Shown: in pieces, positions 8,796-17,697 of the stretch
How the letters are laid out: every line of letters begins with the position of its first letter
How positions within the stretch are numbered: the stretch's first letter is position 1
NCBI GenBank assembly: GCA_052161605.1
Contig: CP197409.1
DNA from: JBKCUI01 sp052161605
Lineage (GTDB): Bacteria > Planctomycetota > Planctomycetia > Pirellulales > Pirellulaceae
Strand: one strand, 5' to 3'
Length of the DNA: 64,000 bases
The notes under the pieces: model-generated
Told to the model about the DNA's origin: nothing
Databases searched by the model: none
What the model saw: the letters and a program-made list of their open reading frames with translations, nothing else
Made by a program: the position numbers and the translations under genes

Positions 8796-9275
8796 GCGGC
8801 CCAGCCAATAACCGAGAAACCTTTCCCCGCCTACCAAACGTATTGTGCTAGGGGGGTATGAGGAACCCTGAAAGATTAGTACTAAGGTTTAACGGTTGCG
8901 GAAAATGGCCGTCAAATAAATTGCAAAAATGATTTGACTAGCCAAAGTATTAGGTTTGTGACGATCGTAGGGATTTGGCCCGACAACCTGTTCTCTTTGG
9001 TGGAATAAATTGCACCTTTTCCAAACTTCTAGAGTGACCGCGACACGATATCCGATGCTAGGTTTGCGAGTCCGTGAAATAGGTGTGGTCTGCCGCGCCT
9101 GTTCCTGCCGCTAAATGATCCCGCACGAAGGCAACCAGGGAGAGGGCGACCAGGCGATCGGATGGAATGGAGATCCGGTTTCAGTTTGATCAGCCTTTGT
9201 AGGCGAATTCATTTAGTCCCTGCTCACTCAAAACTCGTGGGCGCAACAAATAAACCAATCTGGAGATTTATATAG
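8796..9275. other. Gene-free leader region of the flagellin gene
   Basis: 480 bases without a supportable gene. The flagellin start is preceded by a plausible ribosome site (GGAG, ten bases before ATG 9276). I looked for sigma-28 and sigma-54 promoters: a CCCGACAA at about 8976 resembles the sigma-28 -10 in six of eight positions but has no good -35, and no GG-N10-GC was found. A long 5' untranslated leader is likely. Confidence 0.4.
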
Positions 9276-12095
9276 ATGACGCGAATTAACACCAACGTCA
9301 GTTCGTTGACAGCACAAACTCGTCTTCAACGAACAAACAATGACTTGCAAACCTCTCTCACCCGTTTGAGCACCGGTCTACGGATCAATAGCGGTAAAGA
9401 TGATCCGGCAGGTTTGATCGCCAGCGAATCGCTTCGCAGCGACATCACCAGTATCAACAAGGCGTTGACCAATACGCAACGCGCCTCCCAAATTATCGCT
9501 ACCGCCGACTCTGCCCTGGGGCAGGTGTCGAACTTGCTTAACGATATACGTGGGTTGGTTACCGAGGCCGCTAACCGTGGTGCTTTGAGCGACAATGAGA
9601 TCGAAGCGAATCAGATCCAGATCGACAGCTCTTTGGCTGCGATCAACCGAATCGCACAAACCACGACATTCCAAGGCCGAAAGCTTCTTGATGGTAGCCT
9701 TGAGTTTGTCACCCAAGCCGGAACCGGGTTCTCGACGGTTAGCGACTTGAAGATCAATCAGGCTAACCTCGGTGCAACGGGTAGTGTCGGCATCCAAGTC
9801 GAGGTATCCTCGGCTGCCAGACAAGCTGAGATTCGAAATTCGGATATCGCAGCATCCGTCGCGTCGTCCAAGGCGACGGGTTCTATCAGTTTTGGCACTG
9901 CCGGTCCTGCGACTGAGGCTGTCATCGATATCGATCTCGCCAATTCCTTTAATGTCGGTGCGGAAGCATCTCGTAACGTACAACTTGCTAATGCGTTCAC
10001 ACCAAATACACAAGCGAAGGCTTCCATCTCGTTGGCGGGTGGTACAATTACTTTTGATATTGAGGCTATCGCAGGTGAGGCAGCGGATGGATTGAAAGGC
10101 AATTCCACGGTTGTCAACGTTGTCCATGGAGCAGGTGCACAGGGTACAGGAGGTGCTGCGTATGATGCAAGTACCAACACACTAACCATCAACATTCGTA
10201 CCGGTGATGAAACCGCTGACATCGCTGGTTATGTCAATGCATTAGATGAATTTTCGACATCGAACAGTGGTGGTGCCGGAACGGCGACCGCAGCGGATGC
10301 TGGGGTCCGAACTGGTTTGTTCACTTTGGGTTCCGATACGCTTTCTGCTGCAACGAATCTATTCAAGCTGACGGCTGTAAATGGAGGTTTGGCGGATGGG
10401 GAGATAGGTAATAATACCGTTTTGGAATTCACATCGGGTACAACCACAGGTGCAGTTTTTGATTCGACTGCCAACAGAATTACAGTTACGGTTGCCAACA
10501 ATGCGACCATTTCTCAAATTGCAGCAGCGATCAATACGGATTTAGCTGGTGACTTCATCGCGTCGGACGTTCAGAACGGGACTTATCGATTCTCTGCGAC
10601 GGATAATGGTGTTAACACGGCGGGCGGTCCTTTCGCAGGTGGTACGAATGTTACTGCGGCTGGTCGCATTCGCTTGGTTGCAACGGATGGAGGTCCGGCA
10701 GATGGTGCACGAGGTAATCTCACCGACGTGAAGTTTGTTACTGGCAGTGCTACTTCCGCTACCTATGATACCAAACTCAATCGTCTTATTGTTACCGTGG
10801 CAGAGAACGCTACCGTCAATGACGTTGCAACGGCGATCAACAACGATGGCACTTTCCAAGTAGTGCCCGGGCAAACTCTAAATGGTACAGCTCGCTTCGA
10901 TCGAGTTGGCGATATTGGTGTGAACACGCCAACGGTAGTCACTCCGGGTAGCGAGTTCGATGGTATTATCAATATCACGTCAAATACCGCATCGGGTGAT
11001 TTCAACAAGAGCGTATCGTTCGTTACATCAAATGCGCTATCGGCGGGGCAAGTCCAAGCTCGGCTCGATGGAGATGGTAATATCGAAATTGTAACTCGTG
11101 AAAACACGGCGGTTACCCTTACCGCAATCCGAGACGCCATCAATACCCTTGACAACTTTACTGCAACGCTCAATACCTCCGGAGCAACCGGAGATCAGGT
11201 TTACAATGTTGGGGCTGATAATGCTCCCACGATTGTTGACTTGACTGGTGGACAGGGTGGTGGCGGGTTGAATGAGAATGTGACGTTCCAATTGACTGGA
11301 CGTCGAGGTTCTCAAGAAGTGCAACTGAACGCTGGTGCTTCGCTTGCTCAAATCGTATCTGCGGTTAACAGCTACAGCGATACAACTGGGGTAGAAGCAG
11401 TTAACGACGCGGGCACCTTGGTTCTCCGAAGCACCGATTTCGGTTCCAAATCGTTCGTTGACGTCAAGGTCCTCAACGGTTTGTCAAGTGATTTCACAAC
11501 AGGCTTGTCCGCGACTCGGTCCAACGGTGCCGATATCGTAGCCACTGTCAATGGATTCGCTGCGACGGGTAACGGAAATACCATTTCTTTGACGACCTCG
11601 ACGCTTGATATTTCGATGACTGTAGCGGCAGGCTCAGACACCACGGTTAACTTCAACATTACCGGCGGTGGAGCGTTGTTCCAGCTTGGCGGTGATGTCG
11701 TGAGCAGCCAGCAAGCTCGGCTTGGAATCGGATCTCTGTCCACCTCGCGGTTGGGCGGAGTTTCGGGCCGACTCTCAGAGCTCGGCAAAGGTCAAGCGAA
11801 GAGCTTGGTGAACGATATCACAGGTGCAGCTAACGTCATTGACGAAGTTATCAACCAAGTCACGAGTCTTCGAGGTCGCCTCGGTGCATTCCAAAGAACG
11901 ACTTTGGAAAGTAACATGACATCGCTCACCGATACTCTGACTAACCTTAGCGAAGCACAAAGTACCATTCGAGATGCGGACTTTGCGAAGGAATCTGCCG
12001 CCTTGACACGAGCACAGATCTTGGTTCAGTCCGGTACGAGTGTTCTCGGAATTGCCAACCAAAGTTCGCAGTCGGTTCTATCGCTGCTCCGATAG
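9276..12095 (+). CDS. fliC: Flagellin with enlarged repeat-bearing central domain
   Basis: 939 residues, far longer than ordinary ~270-500-residue flagellins. The N-terminal D0/D1 helices (RINTNVSSLTAQ, STGLRINSGKDDPAGL) and the C-terminal D1/D0 helices (LSEAQSTIRDADFAKESA, QILVQSGTSVLGIANQ) are well conserved, so it should polymerise into the filament. Between about residues 250 and 640 lie four tandem modules of roughly 100 residues, each ending in a pattern like LIVTVAENATVNDVATAINN; they resemble the flagellin hook-IN motif. These would form the surface-exposed D2/D3 domains. A strong terminator follows. FliD is the next gene, 349 bases downstream. Confidence 0.95.
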   Translation: MTRINTNVSSLTAQTRLQRTNNDLQTSLTRLSTGLRINSGKDDPAGLIASESLRSDITSINKALTNTQRASQIIATADSALGQVSNLLNDIRGLVTEAANRGALSDNEIEANQIQIDSSLAAINRIAQTTTFQGRKLLDGSLEFVTQAGTGFSTVSDLKINQANLGATGSVGIQVEVSSAARQAEIRNSDIAASVASSKATGSISFGTAGPATEAVIDIDLANSFNVGAEASRNVQLANAFTPNTQAKASISLAGGTITFDIEAIAGEAADGLKGNSTVVNVVHGAGAQGTGGAAYDASTNTLTINIRTGDETADIAGYVNALDEFSTSNSGGAGTATAADAGVRTGLFTLGSDTLSAATNLFKLTAVNGGLADGEIGNNTVLEFTSGTTTGAVFDSTANRITVTVANNATISQIAAAINTDLAGDFIASDVQNGTYRFSATDNGVNTAGGPFAGGTNVTAAGRIRLVATDGGPADGARGNLTDVKFVTGSATSATYDTKLNRLIVTVAENATVNDVATAINNDGTFQVVPGQTLNGTARFDRVGDIGVNTPTVVTPGSEFDGIINITSNTASGDFNKSVSFVTSNALSAGQVQARLDGDGNIEIVTRENTAVTLTAIRDAINTLDNFTATLNTSGATGDQVYNVGADNAPTIVDLTGGQGGGGLNENVTFQLTGRRGSQEVQLNAGASLAQIVSAVNSYSDTTGVEAVNDAGTLVLRSTDFGSKSFVDVKVLNGLSSDFTTGLSATRSNGADIVATVNGFAATGNGNTISLTTSTLDISMTVAAGSDTTVNFNITGGGALFQLGGDVVSSQQARLGIGSLSTSRLGGVSGRLSELGKGQAKSLVNDITGAANVIDEVINQVTSLRGRLGAFQRTTLESNMTSLTDTLTNLSEAQSTIRDADFAKESAALTRAQILVQSGTSVLGIANQSSQSVLSLLR
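10045..11164 (+). repeat. Four degenerate hook-IN-like repeats in flagellin
   Basis: Protein-level repeats with approximate DNA spans 10045-10250, 10360-10556, 10664-10863 and 10965-11164. Each has a beta-rich start (for example LFKLTAVNGG, RIRLVATDGG), a middle with GNNTVLEF or GNLTDVKF, and an end of the form ITVTVANNATISQIAAAIN. DNA identity is low, so the duplications are old. Confidence 0.65.
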
Positions 12096-12142
12096 ATTGC
12101 AAAGATTGCGTGTTGCTCGCTAAGAGCTTTAGGCACGATATT

Positions 12143-12178
12143 GAAGGGCGAGTCGTTGACTCGCCCTTCCTCTTTTTC
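12143..12178 (+). terminator. Rho-independent terminator of flagellin
   Basis: A perfect 12-base-pair stem (GAAGGGCGAGTC with GACTCGCCCTTC), a three-base loop GTT, then CTCTTTTTC. It lies 48 bases after the flagellin stop and is the clearest intrinsic terminator in the window. Confidence 0.9.
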
Positions 12179-12444
12179 ATTGGTTGAGAAGGATTAAGTG
12201 CCCGTTTATGCCGATAGAAATAAGTAGGCAGTTTGTCATCGCTCTCGGGCAGTCTCTGATGAACGAAATCTCCTTTTGGGGAGTTTTTCGACTCATTCCT
12301 GCGATGGGAGGGCATACTTTCAGGTTAGTGGTTGTGCATCATTCTGTGTCCTTATCCTCGAAGCGTAAATGGGGTTTGGAAATAGACCTTGGGTCGAGTA
12401 GGCAATTAAAGGTTTGAGATTTAGGACTTGATGGAATAACGAAT
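12179..12444. other. Spacer between flagellin terminator and fliD
   Basis: About 265 bases with no supportable gene or convincing promoter. As the flagellin terminator is strong, fliD probably has its own promoter here. Confidence 0.35.
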
Positions 12445-15165
12445 ATGGGACGAATTCAATCGAATATAGGTCTCACGACTGGGATTGATATCCAGTCGAC
12501 CATCACGCAATTGATGTCGGTTTCTGCGCGGCCCAGACAGCTTCTAGAGAGTCGGATCCAGGGCCTCCAATCTCAGCAGCTAGCGATCAATGAATTAACG
12601 GCGCTGGTTATTGGTATGGAGCTGCAAGCAGCTCGCATCGGGATCGCTTCTAATGTCCAAAGCTCTAATGTTAGCTCGTCGAGGCCGGAAAGTCTGAGCG
12701 CTACCGTCTCTGGCACTCCAACGGTCGGCAACTATTCGGTCCAAGTCGTTCAAACTAGCCAGACAGCAACGGCCTCCAGCAGCCCGATTGCTTCTGCCAC
12801 TGAAAAGTTACAAGCGGGCGATTTTGTGGTTCGCACGGGCGGATTCGTGGACGGTGCCGCTTCCCTTGATGATCTGCGTGGGGGACTCGGAGTGGCTCGC
12901 GGCATGATCCGAATCACGGATCGAAGCGGCCAGAGCAAGGAGATCGATTTGCGATTCTCTTCCACCATGGATGATGTTGTACAGGCGATCAATAGCTCTG
13001 GTCTGAGGGTAAACGCTCGTACGCAAAATGATCGTATCGTACTTTCCGACGTATCGGGTCAGACGAACTCCAATCTCGTAGTAGAAGAGGTCGGAGGGGG
13101 GGCTACCGCAGCAGACCTTGGGCTCAGTGCGGTGAATGTAGCTTCCAACACCGCTACGGGAGAAGTGCTCGCGTCCATCGGCAGTATGACTCGACTACAG
13201 TCTCTTCGGGATAATCGTGGTATCGCGTTCGGAACAGGAGCCGATTTGAACCTAACCCTCAGAGATGGAACCAGCATATCCATAGACGCCAACGAAAGCG
13301 GTGCGCCCACAACCGTCGGACAACTACTTGCCAGAGTCAATGCCGTCGACCCTGGCAAGTTCGAGCTGAGAATTTCTCAAAATGGACAAGGTTTTCAGCT
13401 GATCGATAAAACGACCGGATCAGAGACTTTGACCGCATCTGGGCGACTTGCAGAGCAGCTTGGGCTTAATCAAGAGGTTTCCGATACCGATAATATCCAG
13501 GGAAGGCGGGTTCAGAGCTCGTTACAAGGGCCCCTTCTCTCGACACTGCAAGGAGGCCAGGGCATTGGTAATCCCGGCTTAATCTCGATCACGAATCGTG
13601 CCGGGACAACAACAGAAGTGGATCTCGCTGGAAGCCAAACGTTGCGAGATGTGATAGACAGGATCAATCAGAGTGGAGGCGGAGTGACCGCAGCACTGAA
13701 TCGCTCACGTACTGGGATTATCCTCCAGGACGTTACCGGGTCCACGGACGGCAATCTAGTCATCGCGAACGGCGATTCGAATGAATCAGCTACCAGGCTC
13801 GGAATCGCCCTCGACGCACCGCAAAACAGTGTCGATAGCGGCTCGCTTCGGATGCAGTATGTAAGTGAAACCACAAGTTTGAGTGCACTTAACCAAGGGC
13901 GAGGAATCCGTTTCGGTTCGTTTACATTGACCAACTCCAATGGAGAAACAAAGACGGTCACGCTGTCTGCCGAGACAACAAAGACAGTGGCTGATGTATT
14001 GGAAGCCTTGAGCGATACGACGCTGCAAATTACGGCACGCATCAATGCTGACGGCGATGGAATAGAAATCATCGATTCTGCTGGGGGAAGCGAAAGTCTT
14101 CAAATCACCGACAATGCGAATGGCAATGCCGCTCTCGACCTTGGGATCCGTTCGGCCGGAACACCCGGAGAAGAGCTAGGAACCTCCAGAATAACGGGTA
14201 GCCAGACCTTTCGCCTGTCCGTTACAGGCTCAGAAGATGTTAATGAGCTCGTCAGTAAAATTAATGATTCCAACGGTCCTGTTACCGCTTCACTCCTAAC
14301 TTCGGCAACAGGTACGGTCAGATTGCTATTTACATCCCGAGCAAGTGGTCTTGCAGGACGCGTCTTCGCGGAAGGTGAATCGATTGGTCTCAACGTGAGC
14401 TCGACCGGAACTGGCAGGGATGCGATCATTTCGGTGGGTGGATCCGCGACTTCGGGAGGCACACTTATTTCCTCATCCGATAATTCCATTCAGGATGCGA
14501 TTCCAGGAGTTTCCCTGGAATTAAAGGAACCGACAACGTCACCGGTTTCGATTTCCATCACGACTGGCAGCAGGTCACTAGTCCAGAATCTTCAGCTCTT
14601 TGTCGACCAGTACAACAAGGTCCGAGATAAGATCAAGAAGGATACAGACTACGATGCGAATACGAAGAGCGCAGGCATATTGATCGGCAGCTCGGAGATA
14701 CTCCGCGTCGAACAAGCACTGTCTCGCTTGGTCAATCAAAGATCCTTTAGCTCCGGAAGCGTTCAATCCTTGCAGCAGCTGGGAGTTTCACTAAACGATC
14801 GGGGACAAATGGTTTTCGACGAACAAAAGTTACAGCGCGAGCTCGCTAGGAACCCGCAGGATGTCACAGATTTTTTGACAAAGGCCGAAACAGGTTTTGG
14901 CGACAGAGCCAAACGAGTTTTTGATAGTTTGGCTGGAGTTAACGGAAGTACCCTATTGACCCGTTCGAATTCGCTTCAAAGGCAAATTGAACTCAAAAGT
15001 GCACGGATTGAAGCAATCGACCTTCGACTGGAGCGTGAGAAAGAACGGCTCGAGAAGATGTTCTTTAATCTGGAGCTGAACATCTCTCGCATTCGTAACA
15101 ACGGGAGTGGCCTCAATCAGATTCAGAATCTATTTAGCGATTTCAACAGCCAAGGTGGACGCTAG
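12445..15165 (+). CDS. fliD: Flagellar hook-associated protein 2 (filament cap)
   Basis: 906 residues; typical FliD proteins have 450-650. The N-terminal domain fits FliD (TTGIDIQSTITQLMSVSARP, then ASNVQSSNVSSSRP) and the C-terminal domain also (VQNLQLFVDQYNKVRDKI, QSLQQLGVSLNDRGQMVFDE, and the closing coiled-coil helix with ERLEKMFFNLE). The extra length lies in the middle, where at least four hook-IN-like modules occur (GMIRITDRSGQSKEIDL, GLISITNRAGTTTEVDL, SFTLTNSNGETKTVTL and a shorter one near residue 590). FliD caps the growing filament and guides flagellin folding; matching repeats in cap and flagellin suggest the two enlarged together. Confidence 0.93.
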   Translation: MGRIQSNIGLTTGIDIQSTITQLMSVSARPRQLLESRIQGLQSQQLAINELTALVIGMELQAARIGIASNVQSSNVSSSRPESLSATVSGTPTVGNYSVQVVQTSQTATASSSPIASATEKLQAGDFVVRTGGFVDGAASLDDLRGGLGVARGMIRITDRSGQSKEIDLRFSSTMDDVVQAINSSGLRVNARTQNDRIVLSDVSGQTNSNLVVEEVGGGATAADLGLSAVNVASNTATGEVLASIGSMTRLQSLRDNRGIAFGTGADLNLTLRDGTSISIDANESGAPTTVGQLLARVNAVDPGKFELRISQNGQGFQLIDKTTGSETLTASGRLAEQLGLNQEVSDTDNIQGRRVQSSLQGPLLSTLQGGQGIGNPGLISITNRAGTTTEVDLAGSQTLRDVIDRINQSGGGVTAALNRSRTGIILQDVTGSTDGNLVIANGDSNESATRLGIALDAPQNSVDSGSLRMQYVSETTSLSALNQGRGIRFGSFTLTNSNGETKTVTLSAETTKTVADVLEALSDTTLQITARINADGDGIEIIDSAGGSESLQITDNANGNAALDLGIRSAGTPGEELGTSRITGSQTFRLSVTGSEDVNELVSKINDSNGPVTASLLTSATGTVRLLFTSRASGLAGRVFAEGESIGLNVSSTGTGRDAIISVGGSATSGGTLISSSDNSIQDAIPGVSLELKEPTTSPVSISITTGSRSLVQNLQLFVDQYNKVRDKIKKDTDYDANTKSAGILIGSSEILRVEQALSRLVNQRSFSSGSVQSLQQLGVSLNDRGQMVFDEQKLQRELARNPQDVTDFLTKAETGFGDRAKRVFDSLAGVNGSTLLTRSNSLQRQIELKSARIEAIDLRLEREKERLEKMFFNLELNISRIRNNGSGLNQIQNLFSDFNSQGGR

Positions 15166-15202
15166 ACTCCCTTCAAATCTATCCTAGAATGGTTCTAGCC
15201 AT

Positions 15203-15616
15203 CTAGGTGCGACGCAAAGTCCCTGCTTCCTTCAGATCTCGAGCGGCCAAGTTTTCTACACCCAGCAGGCTCCATCCGCTCAGTGAGAGCATGAAAAGTC
15301 CGACCGCGACGGGAAGCATGTGTGTGTGGTAGTTCTGCCAAAATTTTGTTTTTGCTTTAACAGCCATGTTACTTGTTGAGCAGATGTTGCAATCTGCCTC
15401 GCAGCATACGAATCCTGGGTTTGGCTCCTCAGGCTTCTTGGCCCCAACGTGAGTCGGTGCAGTTTTTTCCTCAGCTTCCACCGCGTGCGCGGTTTCGAGC
15501 ATTCGAGGAGCCCCCCCACACCAGGATGACAGGATCGCTGAGCCGCCAACGGCACTGAATAGAATTGCTACCAGCAAAAGGTAGGGATTCGACAGCAAAT
15601 GGAGTATCTTCATCAT
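15203..15616 (-). CDS. Small membrane protein of unknown function
   Basis: 137 residues, convergent with fliD. It has a hydrophobic N-terminal segment (YLLLVAILFSAVGGSAIL), a polar middle with four closely spaced cysteines (VCCEADCNIC), and a second hydrophobic segment near the C-terminus (MLPVAVGLFMLSLSGWSLLG). The Cys cluster could bind a metal or form disulfides outside the membrane. Two adjacent ATG codons can serve as start. I do not recognise a family. Confidence comes from the coherent two-helix layout and the position clear of other genes. Confidence 0.6.
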   Translation of the reverse strand: MMKILHLLSNPYLLLVAILFSAVGGSAILSSWCGGAPRMLETAHAVEAEEKTAPTHVGAKKPEEPNPGFVCCEADCNICSTSNMAVKAKTKFWQNYHTHMLPVAVGLFMLSLSGWSLLGVENLAARDLKEAGTLRRT

Positions 15617-16065
15617 GGTCGCTCGTCAATGGATGCCAGCTTGTAACTGCTTACCTGCCGCTCAGTTGCATCCGACGTGCCTAGCGTTCATCGTTTCGAT
15701 TTTCGAAAAGCCAATTAACGCAGATTCATCCCACGAAATCCAACGGTTTTTCAATAATTGCGAACTTTGTACTCTCCTCAGATTTCGATGGACTTTCCAG
15801 TGTGTTGCAAAAACACAACATCGCATGTGGCCAGCCAGCCACATGTCTGGGTAGCAATGATGCCATCATTCAACCTATAAAGAACTTGCTCACAGTACGC
15901 TTAAAGGTCAGAACTGTAATGATCCCTAATAGTGCACCCTGTATGGGAATGGCGACGACGGAATTGCTAAAGTATTTTTTGTAAGCAAAGAATTCGACGT
16001 ACGATCCTTGTAGCGTGCCCCAAAGCGGTCGTGATGATGCTTGTTCCTGCCAGTTCTAGGAAATT
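15617..16065. other. Divergent intergenic region
   Basis: 449 bases between the small membrane protein and the HD-GYP gene. It holds two adjacent hairpins (15801-15845, listed separately) and an AGGA ribosome site just before ATG 16066. No gene is supportable here. Confidence 0.4.
15801..15845. promoter_or_regulatory. Two adjacent inverted repeats upstream of HD-GYP gene
   Basis: First hairpin: TGTGTT, loop GCAAA, AACACA (15801-15817). Second: CATGTGGC, loop CAGCCA, GCCACATG (15824-15845). Neither has a T-run, so a terminator is unlikely; operator or RNA structure is possible. Confidence 0.35.
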
Positions 16066-17574
16066 ATGTCTACGGATCTATGCATTGACAAAAAGTGCAA
16101 CGATCTGACTCATTTATTGGGGTCGGAGTGCTCACTTTTTTGTTCGGCACTACCGCAAACGGAGAGTTTTTTGGTATCCAAGTACCAGGAGCAGTCTCAC
16201 GTGGCCATCGCCGCAGCCACAGAGGCATCTAGGAATGGCTGTCCCGCTGTACATGAAGCCGGTGCAGATTGCTTTTTTGCCATTCCTCTAGGAGATCAAA
16301 CCCCCTTGCCATGGTTTGGGATCGGCAAACTTACTGCAATTTCTCTGCCAACCGCGAGAACGCTGGTATCTGTGGCGTGCGAGGCTGTTCAAAGAGCATC
16401 CGTTAATCACGGATATGAAAGAGCTCTCGAAAGCGCTGAACGAGAATTGAAGCATGCTCATGCGATGAGTATCTTTCTTAGGAACTTAAATAGCAAACAC
16501 ACGAAAAGGATCACTCACGAGTGTTATAGTGCTCGACAAGCCGTCGATGCAGCTTGCCGGTTTTTACACGCCGAGGTAGTCGCAGCTTACGTAGAATCGG
16601 ATACGGATCGACAAAAACATCCCTTGCAATCCATCGTTAGCACGGGAAGTGAAATAACGATTGATGATATTTCGTATCTGCTGAAAAAGTATGGCACCCC
16701 CAACATTGGAGATGCGCTTCATGTTCAGAATCTGCGAATCCGAATAAACAAAACGAGAATTAGGTCTCTCGATATCATACCGATCTCAGAAAGTGAGGTC
16801 CTGGGGTATATGGTCGCCGTGAATGCCCAATTCCGTTCCGATTTCTTGCACGCTAGGACTGAGATTCTGCAGGACGTTAGCGATTTTTTGATAGTGGAGG
16901 GACATACCAACGCAGCGATGCACGAGAGTGAGCAACTTGCTTTAGGTATCCTTCATTCGATGTCGATTGCAATTGAAGCTCGAGATCCGTATACCCACGG
17001 TCACAGTGAGCGGGTGGCTCAATTTGGTTTGGAAATTTCAAGACGTATGGGATTACCGGAATCCGCTTGTAAAGAGATTTTCATAGCAGGTACGTTACAC
17101 GACATTGGCAAGATCGGAGTGCCAGACGCCGTGCTCCTAAAACCGGACCGACTGTCACTGGAAGAGTTTGCCGTGATCAAACAGCATCCCGAGATTGGGT
17201 ACAAGATTGTGGATGGGATTGGCAGTCTCAAATTCGCTTTGCCAGGAATCCTGTACCATCACGAACGCTATGACGGAGAAGGTTATCCACACAAGCTAAA
17301 AGGGGACGAAATACCCCTCATGGCGAGGATTCTGGCTGTCGCTGACGCATTCGATGCCATGACTCGCAATCGAGTCTACCGCTCAGCAATGACATCCGCC
17401 AATGCAATTCGAATCCTGTCCGAAGGACGAAATACGCAATGGGACGCTCGTGCAGTCGATGCGTGTTTGCAATGGATTCAATCAGTGGAGAAACATGCCG
17501 TTCTGGAAACAATCGAGGATTATTCCTTCGGTGAAACAGTTCCAGCGATCAACTCACCCTTCTCAAGAGTCTAA
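16066..17574 (+). CDS. HD-GYP domain protein, probable c-di-GMP phosphodiesterase
   Basis: 502 residues. The C-terminal third is a complete HD-GYP domain: DPYTHGHSERV, the HD dyad in GTLHDIGKIGVPD, and the extended HHERYDGEGYP with the GYP triad, LKGDEIP and ADAFDAMT. This family hydrolyses cyclic di-GMP. The middle (about 140-285) has a GAF-like pattern, ending at a linker helix. The first ~140 residues carry several Cys and are unrecognised. No membrane segment or receiver domain is seen. An AGGA site precedes the ATG. It lies 0.9 kb beyond fliD, so a role in the motile/sessile switch is plausible but is inference. Confidence 0.88.
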   Translation: MSTDLCIDKKCNDLTHLLGSECSLFCSALPQTESFLVSKYQEQSHVAIAAATEASRNGCPAVHEAGADCFFAIPLGDQTPLPWFGIGKLTAISLPTARTLVSVACEAVQRASVNHGYERALESAERELKHAHAMSIFLRNLNSKHTKRITHECYSARQAVDAACRFLHAEVVAAYVESDTDRQKHPLQSIVSTGSEITIDDISYLLKKYGTPNIGDALHVQNLRIRINKTRIRSLDIIPISESEVLGYMVAVNAQFRSDFLHARTEILQDVSDFLIVEGHTNAAMHESEQLALGILHSMSIAIEARDPYTHGHSERVAQFGLEISRRMGLPESACKEIFIAGTLHDIGKIGVPDAVLLKPDRLSLEEFAVIKQHPEIGYKIVDGIGSLKFALPGILYHHERYDGEGYPHKLKGDEIPLMARILAVADAFDAMTRNRVYRSAMTSANAIRILSEGRNTQWDARAVDACLQWIQSVEKHAVLETIEDYSFGETVPAINSPFSRV

Positions 17575-17594
17575 CAATCAGCGACGGACCTAAG

Positions 17595-17660
17595 AGGGAT
17601 GGAATGCCCCCGGATCCACCAAGGCTTAGCACCTTGTTGGATTCTTCCATCCCTTGTTTC
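17595..17660. terminator. Bidirectional hairpin between convergent genes
   Basis: Outer arms AGGGATGGAA (17595-17604) and TTCCATCCCT (17645-17654) pair perfectly; an inner stem ATCCACCAAGG / CCTTGTTGGAT pairs at ten of eleven positions around CTTAGCA. It sits between the HD-GYP stop and the stop of the minus-strand cytochrome gene. The flank TGTTTCTCT is a weak T-tract. Confidence 0.65.
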
Positions 17661-17695
17661 TCTAGAACTGGCGTCGCTTCTCTAGAACCGGCGTC
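17658..17695. repeat. 20-base tandem duplication
   Basis: TTCTCTAGAACTGGCGTC at 17658-17675 recurs with one change at 17678-17695 (period 20), just beyond the hairpin and before the stop codon of the minus-strand gene. Confidence 0.7.
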
Positions 17696-17697
17696 TT

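Noticed and set aside
8940..9060. Sigma-54 promoter before flagellin
   Set aside because: GG and GC are eleven bases apart in the best match, not ten, and the surrounding bases do not fit.
9378..10127. Minus-strand open frame of 249 residues inside flagellin
   Set aside because: It is antisense to the well-conserved flagellin N-terminus and repeat region; no ribosome site or domain is visible.
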